The notes: generated from the letters alone by a model not told the origin. Positions 47,931-61,017 are shown, numbered from the stretch's first letter. The stretch: DNA of 64,000 nucleotides from Homarus americanus (GCF_018991925.1 NW_024742338.1:3199078-3263077), one strand, 5' to 3'. Program-made: numbers and translations.

Positions 47931-48179
47931 TGATCTTGTGGGTGCAAACTGATGGGGGCCAGGGCAGGCCTGGTGGTGGCCAGACTAAGTCACTCTGCAT
48001 CTAGCCTCTTGCCCGTACCTCACAGCCTCTATACTACAACACTCATAGAAGGTACATAATCACCTACAACATAACACCTTCATTAAAATGGTTTTATTTA
48101 TTTTAATTTCGATTTAATTACATGTGTTTCTTATCGCTATTGGTGGTGATGGCGTTCATGCTAGTAAGATATTGACCGT

Positions 48180-50520
48180 GTGTGTGTGTGTGGGGGGGTT
48201 GGGCATGGGTGTGGGGTGTGGTGTGGGTGAGTGGGTGTGGGGTGTGTGGGGTGAGTGGGTGTGGGGTGTGTGGGGGAGTGGTGGGGTGTGGGGGTGTGTG
48301 GGGGGGTGGTGGGTGTGGGTGTGTGGGGTGGTGGGTGTGGGGGTGTGTGTGGGGTGGTGTGGGTGTGTGGGGTGGTGGGTGTGGGGTGTGGGGTGAGTGG
48401 GTGGGGTGTGTGGGGTGGTGGGTGTGGGGAGTTGTGTGGGGGGTGGTGGGTGGAGGGGTGGTGTGTGTGGGGATGGTGGGTGTGTGTGGGGGTGGTGGGT
48501 GTGGGGTGTGTGGGGGTGGTGGGTGTGGGGTGTGTGTGGGGTGGTGGGTTGTGGGGGTGGGTGTGAGGGGTGTGTGGGGGTTGGTTGGGTGTGGGGTGTG
48601 TGGGGGGTGGGTGTGGGGTGTGTGTGGGGGTGGTGGGTGTGGGGGTTGTGTGTGTGGGGTGGTGTGTGGGGGTGTGGATGGTGGGTTGTGGGGGAGTGGG
48701 GTGGATGGGGGTGGTGGGTGTGGGGGTGGTGGGTGTGGGGGGTGGTGGGTGTGGGGGTGGTGGGTGTGGGGTAGTGGGTGTGGGGGTGGTGGGTGTGGTG
48801 GTGGGTGTGGGGGTGGTGGGTGTGGGGGTGGTGGGTGTGGGGTGGTGGGTGTGGGGTGGTGGGTGTGGGGTGGTGGGTGTGGGGGGGTGGTGGTGGGGTG
48901 GTGGGTTGTGGGGTGGTGGGTGTGGGGTGGTGGGTGTGGGGGGTGGTGGTTGGTGGGGTGGTGGGTGTGGGGTGGTGGGTGTGGGGTGGTGGGTGTGTGG
49001 GGGTGGTGGGTGTGGGGGGGTGGTGGGTGTGGGTGTGGTGGGTTGGGGTGGTGGGTGTGGGGTGGTGGGTGTGGGGTGGTGGAGGTGTGGGTGGTGGGTG
49101 TGGGGGTGGTGGGTGGTGTGGGGTGGTGGGTGTGGGGTGGTGGGTGTGGGGTGGTGGGTGTGTGGGGGAGTGGTGGGTGTGGGGGTGGTGGGTGTGGGGG
49201 TGGTGGGTGTGGGGGGGTGGGTGTGGGTGGTGGGTGTGGGAGGGTGGTGGGTGTGGGGTGGTGGGTGTGGGGTGGTGGGTGTGGGGTGGTGGGTGTGGGG
49301 TGGTGGGTGTGGGGTGGTGGGTTGTGGGGTGGTGGGTGTGGGGGTGGTGGGTGTGGGGGTGGTGGGTGTGGGGGTGGTGGGTGTGGGGTGAGTGGGTGTG
49401 GGGGTGGTGGTGTGGGGTGGTGGGTGTGAGAGTTGTGGGTGTGTGGGGGTGGTGGGTGTGGGGGTGAGTGGGTGTGGGGTGGTGGGTGTGGGGGTGGTGG
49501 GTGTGGGGGGTGGTGGGTGTGGGGGTGTGGTGGGTGTGGGGTGGTGGGTGTGTGGGGTGTGGTGGGTGTGGGGGGTGGTGGGTGTGGGGGGTGGTGGTGT
49601 GGTGGTGGGTGTGGGGGGTGGGTGTGGGGGTGGTGGGTGTGGGGGTGAGGGTGTGGGGTGGTGGGTGTGGGAGTTAGTGGGTGTGGGGTGTGGTGGGTGT
49701 GGGGTGTGGTGGGTGTGGGGTGGTGGTGTGGGGTGGTGGGTGTGGGGTGGTGGGTGTGGAGGGTGGTGGGTGTGGGGGTGTGGTGGGTGTGGGGTGGTGG
49801 GTGTGGGGTGGTGGGTGTGTGGGGTGGTGGGTGTGGGGTGGTGGGTGTGGGGGTGGTGGGTGTGGGGGTGTGTGGGGGTTTGGGGTGTGTGGGGGTTAGG
49901 TGTGTGGGGGTTGGGGTGTGGTGGGGTTGGGGTGTGTGGGGGGTAGGGGTGTGTGGGGATGGTGGGGTAGAGGTGTGTGGGGGTGGTGAGTGTGGGGTGT
50001 GTGGGGAGTGGTGGATGTGGGGTTGTGAGGGCGTGGGTGTGGGGAGTGTGGGGTGAGGAGGCATGAGTAAGGGGTGTTGGGGTTATGAGGGGTTGCAGGT
50101 GTGGCAGGTGTCTGGGGTGTGGGTGTGTGGGTGGTGTGGGGGCATGGGTGGTAGCCATGGGTGTAGGGGTAATGGGTGTGGGGTAGTGGGTGTAGGGGTG
50201 TGAAGGTATGGGTGTAGGGTGTGGGCATGGGTGTGGGGTGTGTGGGGTGGTGGGTTGTGGGGTGTGGAGGCGGAGTTGTGGGTGTGGGTGTAGGTGGTGT
50301 GGGGGCATGGGTTGGAGCCATGGGTGTGGAGTGGTGGGTTGTGGGGGTGAGTGGGTGTGGGGTGGTGGGTGTGGGGTGTGGGCGTGGGTTAGAGGGGTGT
50401 GTGTGGGGGTGGTGGGTGTGGGGGTGTGGAGGTAGGTTAGGGGGTGTGAGTTATAAGGGTTGTATGGGTGCAGGGTGTGGAGCGTGGATGTAGGGGTTGT
50501 GTGGGGGTTCAGAGTGGGTG
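48180..50520. repeat. G/T satellite, 14-15 bp GGGTGTGGGGTGGT unit (copy A)
   Basis: More than 150 near-identical units of 14-15 bp, with variants in G-run length. Nearly all G and T on the plus strand. Toward the right the array becomes longer-period and less regular, including ATGGGTGTGGGGTGTG forms. It is preceded by a short unique leader (48122-48180). Both the leader and the right end recur in copy B. Confidence 0.95.
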
Positions 50521-50930
50521 TGATAGGAGTAGCTTCGTTTGAGGGCAGGCGGGAGTGTAAGTGTGCGCGCGCACGCGAAAGGGAGGCTTGTGTGCATACA
50601 TGCATGTATATATGGGTGTGGGCGATTGTATGTATACATGTGTATATTCATTCCAAAAAGTATTTTTTACGGATAGGTCCGAAAATTTTCAAAATAGACA
50701 CTACATTCCTGTCTCGGAAGGGTTGTCAAAATTCTTCGTTCGTTGTGTCATAATATATCAGGCAAAATCGTACAGGTAATTTTTTGGAGCGAGTGCACAT
50801 GCATCTATGGGTAGGAGTTTGTATATGTATGGATTGGGGGCTGTGTACATGCATGAATGAGTGGAGATGTCTGCATATGTATGTGTCTGGAATGTTTGTT
50901 GCATATTCTACGTGTGGGTGTGCGTATTTA
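50521..50930. other. Spacer between satellite blocks
   Basis: About 400 bp of mixed sequence with an alternating purine-pyrimidine run GTGCGCGCGCACGC (about 50562-50575) and ATGTATATATGG-type repeats. No gene is recognised. Confidence 0.6.
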
Positions 50931-53900
50931 TGTGAGGTGGATGTGTGTGTGGGTGTGTCGTGTATGTGTGTGGGGTGTGGTGTGTGGGGGTGTATGTGTG
51001 TGTGGGGGGGGTGTGTGTGTGTGTGTGTGTGGGGGGGTGTATGTGTGTGTGGGGGTGTATGTGTGTGTGGGGTGTGTGTGTGTGTGGGGGGTGTATGTGT
51101 GTGTGGGGTGTGTATGTGTGTGTGGGGGTGTGTGTGGGGGTGTGTGTGTGTGGGGTGTGTGTGTGGGGTGTGTGTGTGGGGTGTGTGTGTGTGGGGTGTG
51201 TGTGTGTGTGGGGTGTGTGTGTGTGGGGTGTGTGTGTGTGTGTGGGGGTGTGTGTGTGTGGGGGTGTGTGTGTGTGTGGGGGGTGTGTGTGTGTGTGGGG
51301 GGTGTGTGTGTGTGGGGGTGTATGTGTGTGTGGGGGTGTGTGTGTGTGTGGGGGGTGTATTGTGTGTGTGGGGGTGTGTGTGTGGGGTGTCGTGTGTGTG
51401 GGGGTGTCGTGTGTGTGGGGGTGTCTGTGTGTGTGGGGGTGTCGTGTGTGTGGGGGTGTCGTGTGTGTGGGGTGTCGTGTGTGTGGGGGGTGTGTCATTG
51501 TTTTTGGGGGTGTCGTGTGTGTGTGGGGAATGTCGTGTGTGTGGGGTGTCGTGTGTGGGGGTGTCGTTATTGTGGGGGGTGTCTGTGTGTGTGGGGGTGT
51601 CGTGTGTGTGGGGGTGTCGTGTGTGTGGGGTGTCGTGTGTGTGGGGGGTGTCGTGTGTGTGGGGGTGTCGTGTGTGGGGGGTGTCGTGGGGGTGTCGTGT
51701 GTGTGGGGGTTGTCGTGTGTGTGGGGGGTGTCGTGTGTGTTTTTGGGGGGGTTTCGTGTGTGTGGGGGTGTCGTGTGTGTGGGGGTGTCGTGTGTGTGGG
51801 GGTGTCGTGTGTGTGGGGGTGTCATTAATGTATGTGGGGGTGTCGTGTATGTGGGGGTGTCGTGGATATGTGGGGGGTGTCGTGTATGTGGAGTGTCGTG
51901 TATGTGGGGGGTGTCGTGTATGTAGAAGTGTCGTGTATGTAGTGTCGTGTATGTGAGGTATCGTGTATATGTGGGGGGTGTCGTGTATGTGTGGGGGTGT
52001 CGTGTATGTGTGGGGGTGTCGTGTATGTGTGTGGGGGGTGTCGTGGTATGTGTGGGGGTGTCGTGTGTGTGTGGGGGGGTGTCGTGTATGTGGGGGGTGT
52101 GTCGTGTATGTTGTGTCGTGTGTGTGGGGTGTGTCGTGTGTGTTGTTGGTGTCGTGTGTATGTGGGGGGTGTCGTGTGTATGTGTGGGGGGTTGTATCGT
52201 GTGTATTGTTGGGGGGTGTCGTGTATGTGTGGGGGTGTCGTGTATGTGTGGGGTGTCGTGTGTGTGTGGGGGGGTGTCGTGTTATGTGGGGGTGTGTGTA
52301 TGTGTGGGGGGTGTGGGCTGTATGTGTGTGTGTGTGGGGTGTCGTGTATGTGTGTGTGTGTGTGTGGGGTGTGTGTATGTGTGTGTGTGTGTGTGGGGTG
52401 TGTGTGTGTGTGTGTGTGTGTGTGGGGGTGTCGTGTATGTGTTAGTGTGTGTGGGGGTTGTATGTGTGTGTGTGGGGGTGTGTGTGTGGGGTGTGTGTGT
52501 GTGTGGGGTGTGTGTGTGTGTGTGGGGGTGTGTGTGTGTGTGGGTTGTGTGTGGTGTGTGGGGTGTGTGTGTGGGGTGTGTGTGTGGGGTTGTGTGTGTG
52601 TGTGTGTGGGGTTGTGTGTGTGGTGTGTGTGTGGGGTGTGTGTGTGTGTGTGGGGATTGTGTGTGTGGGGGTGTGTGTGTGGGGTGTGTGTGTGTGGGTG
52701 TGTGTGTGTGTGGGGTGTGTGTGTGTGTGTGGTGTGTGTGTGTGTGTGTGGGGTGTGTGTGTGTGTGTGTGGGGTGTGTGTGTGTGTGTGGGTTGGTGTG
52801 GTGTGTGTGTGTGTGTGTGGGGTGTGTGTGTGGGGTGTGTGTGTGGGGTGTGTGTGTGTGTGTGGGGTTGTGTGTGTGGGGGTTGTGTGTGTGTGTGGGG
52901 TTGTGTGTGTGTGTGGGGTTGTGTGTGTGGGGTTGTGTGTGTGGGGTGTGTGGTGTGTGGGGTGTGTGGTGTGTGGGGTTGTTGATTTGTGTGTTGTGTG
53001 TGGGATTGTGTGTTTGTTGGTGTGTGGGGTGTGTGTGTGTGGGGTGTCGTGTGTGTTAATGGGGGTGTCGTGTGTGTGGGGGTGTCGTGTGTGTGGGGGG
53101 TGTCGTGTGTGTGGGGTCGTGTGTGTGTGGGGGTGTCGTGTGTGTGTGGGGTGTCGTGTGTGTGTGGGGTGTCGTGTGTGTGTGGGGGGGGTGTGTCGTG
53201 TGATGGTGTGGGGGTGTCGTGTGTGTGGGGGGGTGTGGTGTGTGTGGGGGTGTCGTGTGTGTGTGGGGGGTGTCGTGTGTGTGTGTGGGGGGGTGTCGTG
53301 TGTGTGTGGGGGGTGTCGTGTGTGTGTGGGGGGGTGTCGTGTGTGTGTGTGGGGGTGTCGTGTGTGTGTGTGTGGGGTGTCGTGTGTGTGGGGGGTGTCG
53401 TGTGTGTGTGGGGGGTGTCGTGTGTGGGGTGTCGTGTGTGTGTGTGTGTGGGGGTGTCGTGTGTGTGTGTGGGGGTGTCGTGTGTGTGTGTGTGGGGGTG
53501 TCGTGTGTGTGTGTGGAGGTGTCGTGTGTGTGTGGGGGTGTCGTGTGTGTGTGTGGGGGGTGTCGTGTGTGTGTGGGGGGGGTGTCGTTGTGTGTTGTGT
53601 GTGTGTGTGTGGGGGTGTCGTGTGTGTGTGGGGGGGTGTCGTGTGTGTGTGTGGGGGTGTGTGTGTGTGTGGGGGGTGTCGTGTTTGTTTTGTTGTTGTG
53701 TGTGGGGTGTTTTTTTTTTTGGTGTGTGTGTTTTGGTGTGTGTGTGTGTGGGGGGTGTCGTTGTTGTGTGGGGGTGTCATGTGTGTGTGGGGGGGTGTCG
53801 TGTGTGTGTGGGGGGTGTCGTGTGTGTGGGTGGGTGTCGTGTGTGTGGGTGTGTGTGGTGTGTGTGGGGGTGTCGTTATGTGGGGGTGTGTGTGTGTGGG

Positions 53901-54890
53901 GTGTCGTTGTGTGTGGGGGGGTGTCGTTGTGTGTGGGGGGTGTCGTGTGTGTGGGGGTGTCGTTGTGTGTGTGTGGGGGTGTCGTGTGTGTGGGTGGGGT
54001 GTGTGTGTGTGTGGGTGTGTCGTGTATATTAGGTGTCGTGTATGTGTGTGTGTGTGGGGGTGCCGTGTATGTGTGTGGGGGTGTCGTGTATGTGTGTGGG
54101 GTGTCGTGTATGTGTGGGGGGTGTCGTGTGTATGTGTGGGGGGGTGTCGTGTATGTGGGGGTGTCGTGTATGTGGGGGTGTCGTGTGTGTGGGGTGTCGT
54201 GTGTGTGGGGTGTCGTGTATGTGTGTGTGTGTGGGGTGTCGTGTGTGTGTGTGTGTGGGGTGTCGTGTGTGTGGGGGTGTCGTGTGTGTGTGTGTGGGGT
54301 GTCGTGTGTGTGTGTGTGTGGGGTGTCGTGTATGTGTGTGTGTGTGGGGTGTCGTGTATGTATGGGGTGTCGTGTGTCGTGTATGTGTAGAAGTGTCGTG
54401 TATATGTGGGGAATTATCGTGTATGTGTGGGTGGGGTGTCGTGTATGTGTGCAGGGGTGTCGTGTATGTGGGGTGTCGTGTGTATGTGTGGGGGTGTCGT
54501 GTTGTGTGTGTGTGGGGGGTGTCGTGTGGTGTGTGTGGGGGTGTGGTGTGTGTGTGTGTGGGGGTGTAGTGTGTGTGTGTGGGGGGTGTCGTGTGTGTGT
54601 GTGTGGGGGTGTGTGTGTGGGGGGTGTCGTGTATGTGTGTGTGGGTGTGTAGTGTGGTGTGTGTGGGGGGGGTGTCTTGTGTGTGTGTGGGGGGGGGTGT
54701 CTTGTGTGTGTGTGTGTGGGGGTTATCGTGTGTGTGTGTGTGGGGGTGTCGTGTGGTGTGTGGGGTGTCGTGTGTGTGTGTGTGGGGGTGTCGTGTGTGT
54801 GTGTGTGGGGGTGTTGTGTGTGTGTGTGTGGGGGGGTGTCGTGTGTGTGTGTGGGGGTGTCGTGTATGTGTGTGTGGGGGGTGTAGTGTG
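50930..54890. repeat. G/T satellite, GGGGTGTCGTGTGTGT unit
   Basis: About 4 kb of 14-22 bp units. In most of the array each unit carries one CpG in the core GGTGTCGTGTGTG. A CpG-free subarray of GGGGTGTGTGTGTG lies at 50990-51380 and another at 52370-53040. Open frames across it, in either direction, are composition artefacts. Confidence 0.95.
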
Positions 54891-56092
54891 TGTCTCTCAG
54901 GGGTGTGTGTGTGTGTGTGGGGGTGCCCTCTCTAGGTGTGTGTGTGTGGGGGGAGGGGGTGTCTCTCAGGTGTGTAAGGAGGGGGTGTCTCTCTCAGGTG
55001 TGTGTGTGTGTGGGGGTGTCTCTCAGGTGTGTGTGGGGAAGTGGAGGGGTGTCTCTCTAGGTGTGTGTGTGTGTGTGGGGTGTCTCAGGTGTGGGGGCGG
55101 AGGGGCAGCTCTCCCCAGGTGTGTGTGGGGGTGTCTCTCTCAGGTGTGTGTGGGGTGTCTCTCTCTAGGTGTGTGGGGCGGAGGTGTGTGTGTGTGTGTG
55201 TGGGGTGTGTGTGTGTGTGTGTGTTGGTGTGTGTGTGTGTGGGTGTGTGGTGTGTGTGTGTGGGTGTCGTGTGTGGTGTGTGTGGTGTCGTGTGTGTGTG
55301 TGTGGTGTGTGTCGTGTGTGTGTGTGTGTGGTGTGTGTGTCTTAGGTGTGTGTGTGTGGGGGGGGTGTTTGTGTGTGTGTGTGTGGGGTGTAGTGTGTGT
55401 TGTGTGGGGGTGTGTGTGTGTGTGTGTGGGGGTGTCGTGTGTGTGTGTGTGGGGGTGTCTTGTCATGTGTGTGTGGTGTGTGTGTGTGTGTGGGGGTGTC
55501 TCTAGGTGTGTGTGTGTCGTGTGTGTGTGTGTGGGGGTGTCTCTCAGGTGTGTGTGGAGGGGGTGTCTCTCTAGGTGTGTGTGGGGGGCGGAGGGGGTGT
55601 CTCTCAGGTGTGTGGGGCGGAGGGGTGTCTCAGGTGTGGGGGCGGAGGGGGTGTCTCTCTCAGGTGTGTGTGGGGGTGGAGGGGGTGTCTCTAGGTGTGT
55701 GTGGGGGCGGGAGGGGGTGTCTCTCAGGTGTGTGTGTGGGGGGCGGAGGGGGTCTCTAGGTGTGTGTGTGTGGTGGGGGTGTCTCTCTAGGTGTGTGTGT
55801 GTGGGGCGTGGGGGTGTCTCTAGGTGTGTGTGTGTGGGGGTGTTCTCTCTAGGTGTGTGTGTGTGTGTGGGGGTGGAGGGGGTGCTCTCTCTAGGTGTGT
55901 GTGGGGCGGAGGGGGGTGTCTCTCTTTCAGGTGTGTGTGTGGGGGGTGTCTCTAGGTGTGTGTGGGGGGTGTCTCTCTCAGGTGTGTGTGGGGGAGGGGG
56001 GGTGTCTCTAGGGTGTGTGTGGGGCGGAGGGGGTGTCTCTAGGTGTGGGGCGGAGGGGGGTGTCTCTCAGGTGTGTGTGGGGGCGGAGGGGG
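54890..56092. repeat. Satellite, GGTGTCTCTCAGGTGTGTGT unit
   Basis: The G/T array grades into units of about 28-36 bp containing TCTCTCAGG or TCTCTAGG plus GGGGCGGAGGGGGTG. A CpG-free GT-rich interruption lies at 55180-55440. The array stops sharply at about 56092. Confidence 0.93.
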
Positions 56093-56879
56093 TTATATTC
56101 CGTCAAACAAGATACACAAGAACATGTTAACAAATTATATAGGCGTAGCTCTGAATAATTGGAGCTATATTTACCACAAGATAATGAAACGAAATTAAAT
56201 GAATGATGGAAAGTTAATAATGGTAATAAATAAATACATTAATATACACATACTGCTGAAATAATATGCACACGGGCAGCATATCAGAAGCAACCATTAT
56301 TCTTAATTAGCTAAAACAGTTATAGAATACACCCAGGTTGTTTGTATTGGCATAAAGAGCGGGCGGAGAGTGGTTGTGGCTAATTTACCGTGTCTGCCTC
56401 AGTATAAAGACATGTGGGCGGGAAACAACGTCTTATTACTGCAGACTGAGTGTCCTGCCTTCAGCCCTCCCTCTTATTACTGTCATTTGTAATTTAATCA
56501 TCAAACCAAAGCTCGTTTATCATACCCGAGTGAGTCCAGAGAGTTTGATACGTGTCGTCAGCTAACAGCAAAGTGACAGTGATTCTGGTAATTCTAACCT
56601 GAATATTTATCTATGGATACTTTTTTACACATATTCACCACTGAACATAAATACATACATATATACATACATACATATATACATACACTACAACAGAAGT
56701 AGAGTGACTTTTTCTACTAAAGACAAAGAATATGATATAAGGCGTCAAAAACTTATATACACACGACGCTGAGAACCAGAGTGGCCCCTAAACTCCTGAA
56801 GGACACACCTCTCTTCATCCTGCAGGATACCGTCACCATTATTTGCTCTCTCTCTTGACCCCTGTCTCCTTTCACCCTC

Positions 56880-57460
56880 ATCTTTTTTTTATTTTTACTT
56901 ACTTTTCTTTGATTTTCTGTGTCCTTATCCTTTATCCATTCCTTTCCTTTCCCCTCTTCACAATTTCCTTCTTCCTCATGCATCTGTTGTTCTCCTTCCA
57001 ATTCTTCCACTAAATCCATACCTTTCCTTTCCTTCTCACATTTTCTGTCCTCCTCTTATCGCTTTTTAACCCTCATCCATCTACTGTTCTCATATTTCCC
57101 ATATTCTATTTCCTCCTCTTCCCTACCTTCCCTATTCTGTTTCATTATCCTCCCTAAATTCCTTTCTTCCCCTTCCTGCTTTTATGCTTTCTCATTTACC
57201 TTCTTCCTCCTCTATCCTCCATCTTCCTCTATACCTTCCTTTATATTCCTTAACCCTTCCTTCTCTCTAACTCTTCCTAATTCCCTAACCTTTCCCTATC
57301 TTCCTAACCTCTTCCCTATCCTGCCTAACCCTACCCTATCTTCCCTAACCTTTCCTTATTTTCCTAACCTATCCCTATTCTCCTGTCTTTCCCCTAACCT
57401 CCTTATCTCCCTGTCCCTTATTCTCCCAACTTCCCTATTCTCCCCTTCGTACCCTACCCC
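56880..57460. repeat. Polypyrimidine tract with degenerate CCTAACCTTTCCCTAT repeats
   Basis: The plus strand is nearly all C and T over 580 bp. From about 57240 a loose 15-17 bp periodicity around TTCCCTAACCTTTCCCTATC is visible. Confidence 0.8.
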
Positions 57461-57649
57461 CCAATAGACATGTGCACGTTCAATACAACAGCCTTTGTGG
57501 TGCCCCAAACAATATTAAGAGAGATCGCCTTTTCATTATTTACACTGCTGTTCCTGTGGGTCTGCCTCTCTACCACTACTACCACCGCTCACGGAGGTCA
57601 GGTTAATTAATAGAGAATGTCAAAAATTATTATCTTCTACTCAAGATTA

Positions 57650-57795
57650 TTGTGAGCATATTTTATACACTTTTTTCTTCATCGGGTTATATATTCTATT
57701 CACTGGTTCTTCTTCATCTGGTTATTGTGAGCATATGTTACACAATAGTTCTTCTATCATCTAGTTATTATGAACATATGTTATACACTGGTTCT
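57650..57795. repeat. Degenerate repeat around TTATTGTGAGCATATGTTA
   Basis: Three imperfect occurrences of a GTTATTGTGAGCATATGTTA / CACTGGTTCTTCTTCATC pattern, spaced 75 and 44 bp. Confidence 0.6.
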
Positions 57796-58102
57796 TTCTG
57801 TGCTCTTTTGTTTTGTTTTTTCTTTCCTCTACGAGATATTCTATAAAAAACAAAGCCAAAAAAATGATTCATTGAGTTTTTTAATAGATATAAAAACACT
57901 CTGATAAGAGAGTTGTTTTTGCTGCGTGCAAACGATTGACACCATAAAAGTTTCAACCTGTTGATTTAAGAAAATACTGACATGCACAAATATTCCATTC
58001 CGAGCAAGACTGTATCATATAAATGCACTTATCATCTCTCTATCTCTCTCTCGACTTGGGAACTGTGTTCAGCATATACATGGATCACGCGCACCTACAG
58101 TG

Positions 58103-58202
<100 letters not shown>

Positions 58203-59607
58203 AAGATACACTTTTTTTCCAATCCCAAGTCAACACTACAATCTATTCTATTCATCATTCTTACAAAGCCCACAGGAAAGGGTTTTATATTAATTTGAAA
58301 ATTTAGTTTATTCATTGAAAATTTTTTCCACGTTCCAGCAATCATGAGTATCAAAGGCATTACTGGAAGGAGAAAACTCCATTTTGGGGAAAATATCAAG
58401 GGTCCGAGTGACCCAATTGGTGAGATCTCGAACAGGAAATGAAGGCGTGAGTTAGTGGCGGAGGGCGGCCAACATGACAGCGTGAGGCCAGCTGCCTTGC
58501 TCAGAGAACACATGGAAGGTCTTTTCAATGTCTAACATGAATGAATGATGAGTGGAAATTATCATTATTAGGGGAATGAGTGAGAAGAAAATCATCGTAG
58601 TTATGATGGTGTTGTGTAATCATTAAACTTGACGGTAATTATTACTTAACATTACTAAGAATGTAAGTGTTAGCATCTGAAATAAACACTGACAACACCC
58701 ATAAAACTGCTCAAGACACTTTTAAAATGAGTTAATATATTGAACAAGTATATCTATGAGCTGAAACTCAACCCATTGGTGTATTTGACAAACTTTCCTC
58801 TAGAATGGTGTTACAAATGGCGACAAATTCCTCTATGATTACCGTAGCAGCCAGTCTCAAACGTGAAGGTCGGCTTTATCAATTAATAGTACCTGTATGA
58901 AAAGCTGTACCTGTATTTCTGTCCTTTTATGTATGTATATGGTTCAAGTTTCTCAAACAGTTGAACTTAAGAACTTTAGATTTCAAAATTGCATTTACAA
59001 GTAATCTTACTTTTTACGGTTTTTCATTTGTAATTTTAAGTAATGGAGGACAACAGAGTAACTAAAATCTAAGTCATTTGTAGAGTTTTGTATAAAGTAA
59101 ACATTAAAGTGAAGTAGAACTTAAATAGAGTACATGTAATGATCTCTCTTTCTGAGCTGTTTCTTAACACGTATGGTTGTGGAGGGAGGAGGGCGGCCAT
59201 GATTGATTTTTTTTATGATCCTTTTATTCACAGTAACATGAGGCTGGTTGATTTGTATACCTGCATGGAAAAACAATTATTCCATCTCCTTTTTGTAGAG
59301 GAAATTTTAATATGAATAGACTAAGACAAGGTATTCGTCACTGTTGTTTCTAAAAGGTGTCTTCGTAGTGTCGGTATAACTGATATACTTTTTTATTTTT
59401 TTAACTGTTTGAGAGAGTTTGTCTATTATCACATCTCCAGTTATAAAAGAAGAAAAAATCGCATAAAACCCCATTACATCAAGGTTCAGTCACTGTAATA
59501 GAAAAATCAACTAAATCCGTTACATCATAAAGGAATAATGTTCAGAAGAGAAACCACAGCCGCCCTGACGAGTAACATCAAAAGCTAATCTCAAGATGAC
59601 GCGTGCG

Positions 59608-59610
<3 letters not shown>

Positions 59611-59642
<32 letters not shown>
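59611..59642. repeat. (GT)n microsatellite
   Basis: About 16 GT units, preceded by GCGTGCGCAT. Confidence 0.96.
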
Positions 59643-59645
<3 letters not shown>

Positions 59646-60309
59646 AAGTAGTAGTGTGTGTGCGTGCAAGCGTGTAATATGTTTAATTAATAAAAAGTTA
59701 ATCCGTTTAATTTCAGCCATTATACTCAAAGGACTGACGTTACCTCATTGTTCGGTAATGATGAATAAATAATAAATTAATAACCAATTGTATACAAGCC
59801 AGGTGGTTCTCAGAGCGGTAGTCAACGATTATTACTACAAGTATCGATTTATTTTACACTCGGCTTATAAAACAAACAATAAGAACGATCAACAAATTTT
59901 ATGGTTTTGCTGTACTAATACAATGAATGAATACAGCCAAGGTGGTATATTTCTGAACAAATAATGGGTACATATGCAGGAGGTCATGGGTTTATTCCTC
60001 ACAGATAATGGGTTTATTTCTCAACTAATGGGGTATATATATCTCACAAGTAACGGGTTATTTTTTCCGATGTAATAAGTGACCAGTCTCACAAGCAAGT
60101 GTCATGTATAAAAAGTATAAATATTTTTCAAAAGTAACAGCCTATTCTCTACCTATTGAAAATCCCTGGGAGATATTTTTTCGAGGGTGGTGCCAGATAG
60201 TGCTAGTTTAGAGGTCGTCCACGTCTCGTTATCAATAGTGCCACGAGAGGCGCTGATTTTTCACCCATTTGCACTGATTGTGGGAGACTGAGTCATGATG
60301 AGGAGACAA

Positions 60310-60942
60310 TGACACACCTCGTAAGGGTAAGGGAGGGGGAGGGGATGGAGGGGAAGGGGGAGGGAGGAAGGTGAGGGGATGAGGAGGAGGGGGGTAATAT
60401 GGGGTGAAGGAGGAGGTAGAAGGCAGGAAGTGTTAGGGGGGGAAAGAGGCAAGAGGGAAGGGAGGGGGAACGTAAGGAAAGGAGAGGGATGGTGATGACG
60501 GGAGGAGGAGAGGAGATGGGAAGTTGGGGTAACAGGTTGGGAAAAGAGGGAACGAGAAGAAATGGTAAGATGTGAGGAAGAAGATGAAGGAAGAGAAAGG
60601 AAATCATGAGGGGTGAATGTTAGGTAGGAATTGGAGAGTAAGTGGGGAAGGAAGGACAAACGAAGATGGAAGGTGTGAGAGGAGGGACGAGGAGTAGAGG
60701 AAAAATAAATAGAGGAGGGAATACGAAAGTGAAAAGGGAATGGACAAAATGAAGAGGACGGTAAAGGAGGAAGGATGATTTAGAAGAGAGGCGAAGGTGA
60801 GATGAAGTGAAAGAAGAGAGGAAGGCCACGAAGAAGGAGAAACAAGAAAATATAAGATGAAAGTCATGCAAAGTATAAAGAATTGAGACAGGGAAGAGGA
60901 GACAATAGTGACTATTAGAATAAAGACAAAGGTTAAATTAAA

Positions 60943-61017
<75 letters not shown>

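Noticed and set aside
46513..50605. Very long Pro/His/Thr-rich open frames on the minus strand (and Gly/Val/Trp-rich on plus) up to about 800 codons
   Set aside because: They track simple satellite units of 14-30 bp in which stop codons cannot arise because A is nearly absent; no start context, domain or codon structure.
50784..56130. Long Cys/Val/Gly-rich frames in several phases
   Set aside because: Produced by GT-rich satellite; all frames are open at once, which is a composition effect.
58300..58530. Minus-strand coding-like segment (SLSKAAGLTLSCWPPSATN)
   Set aside because: Partly made of the AT microsatellite, no match I recognise, and other frames are equally plausible.
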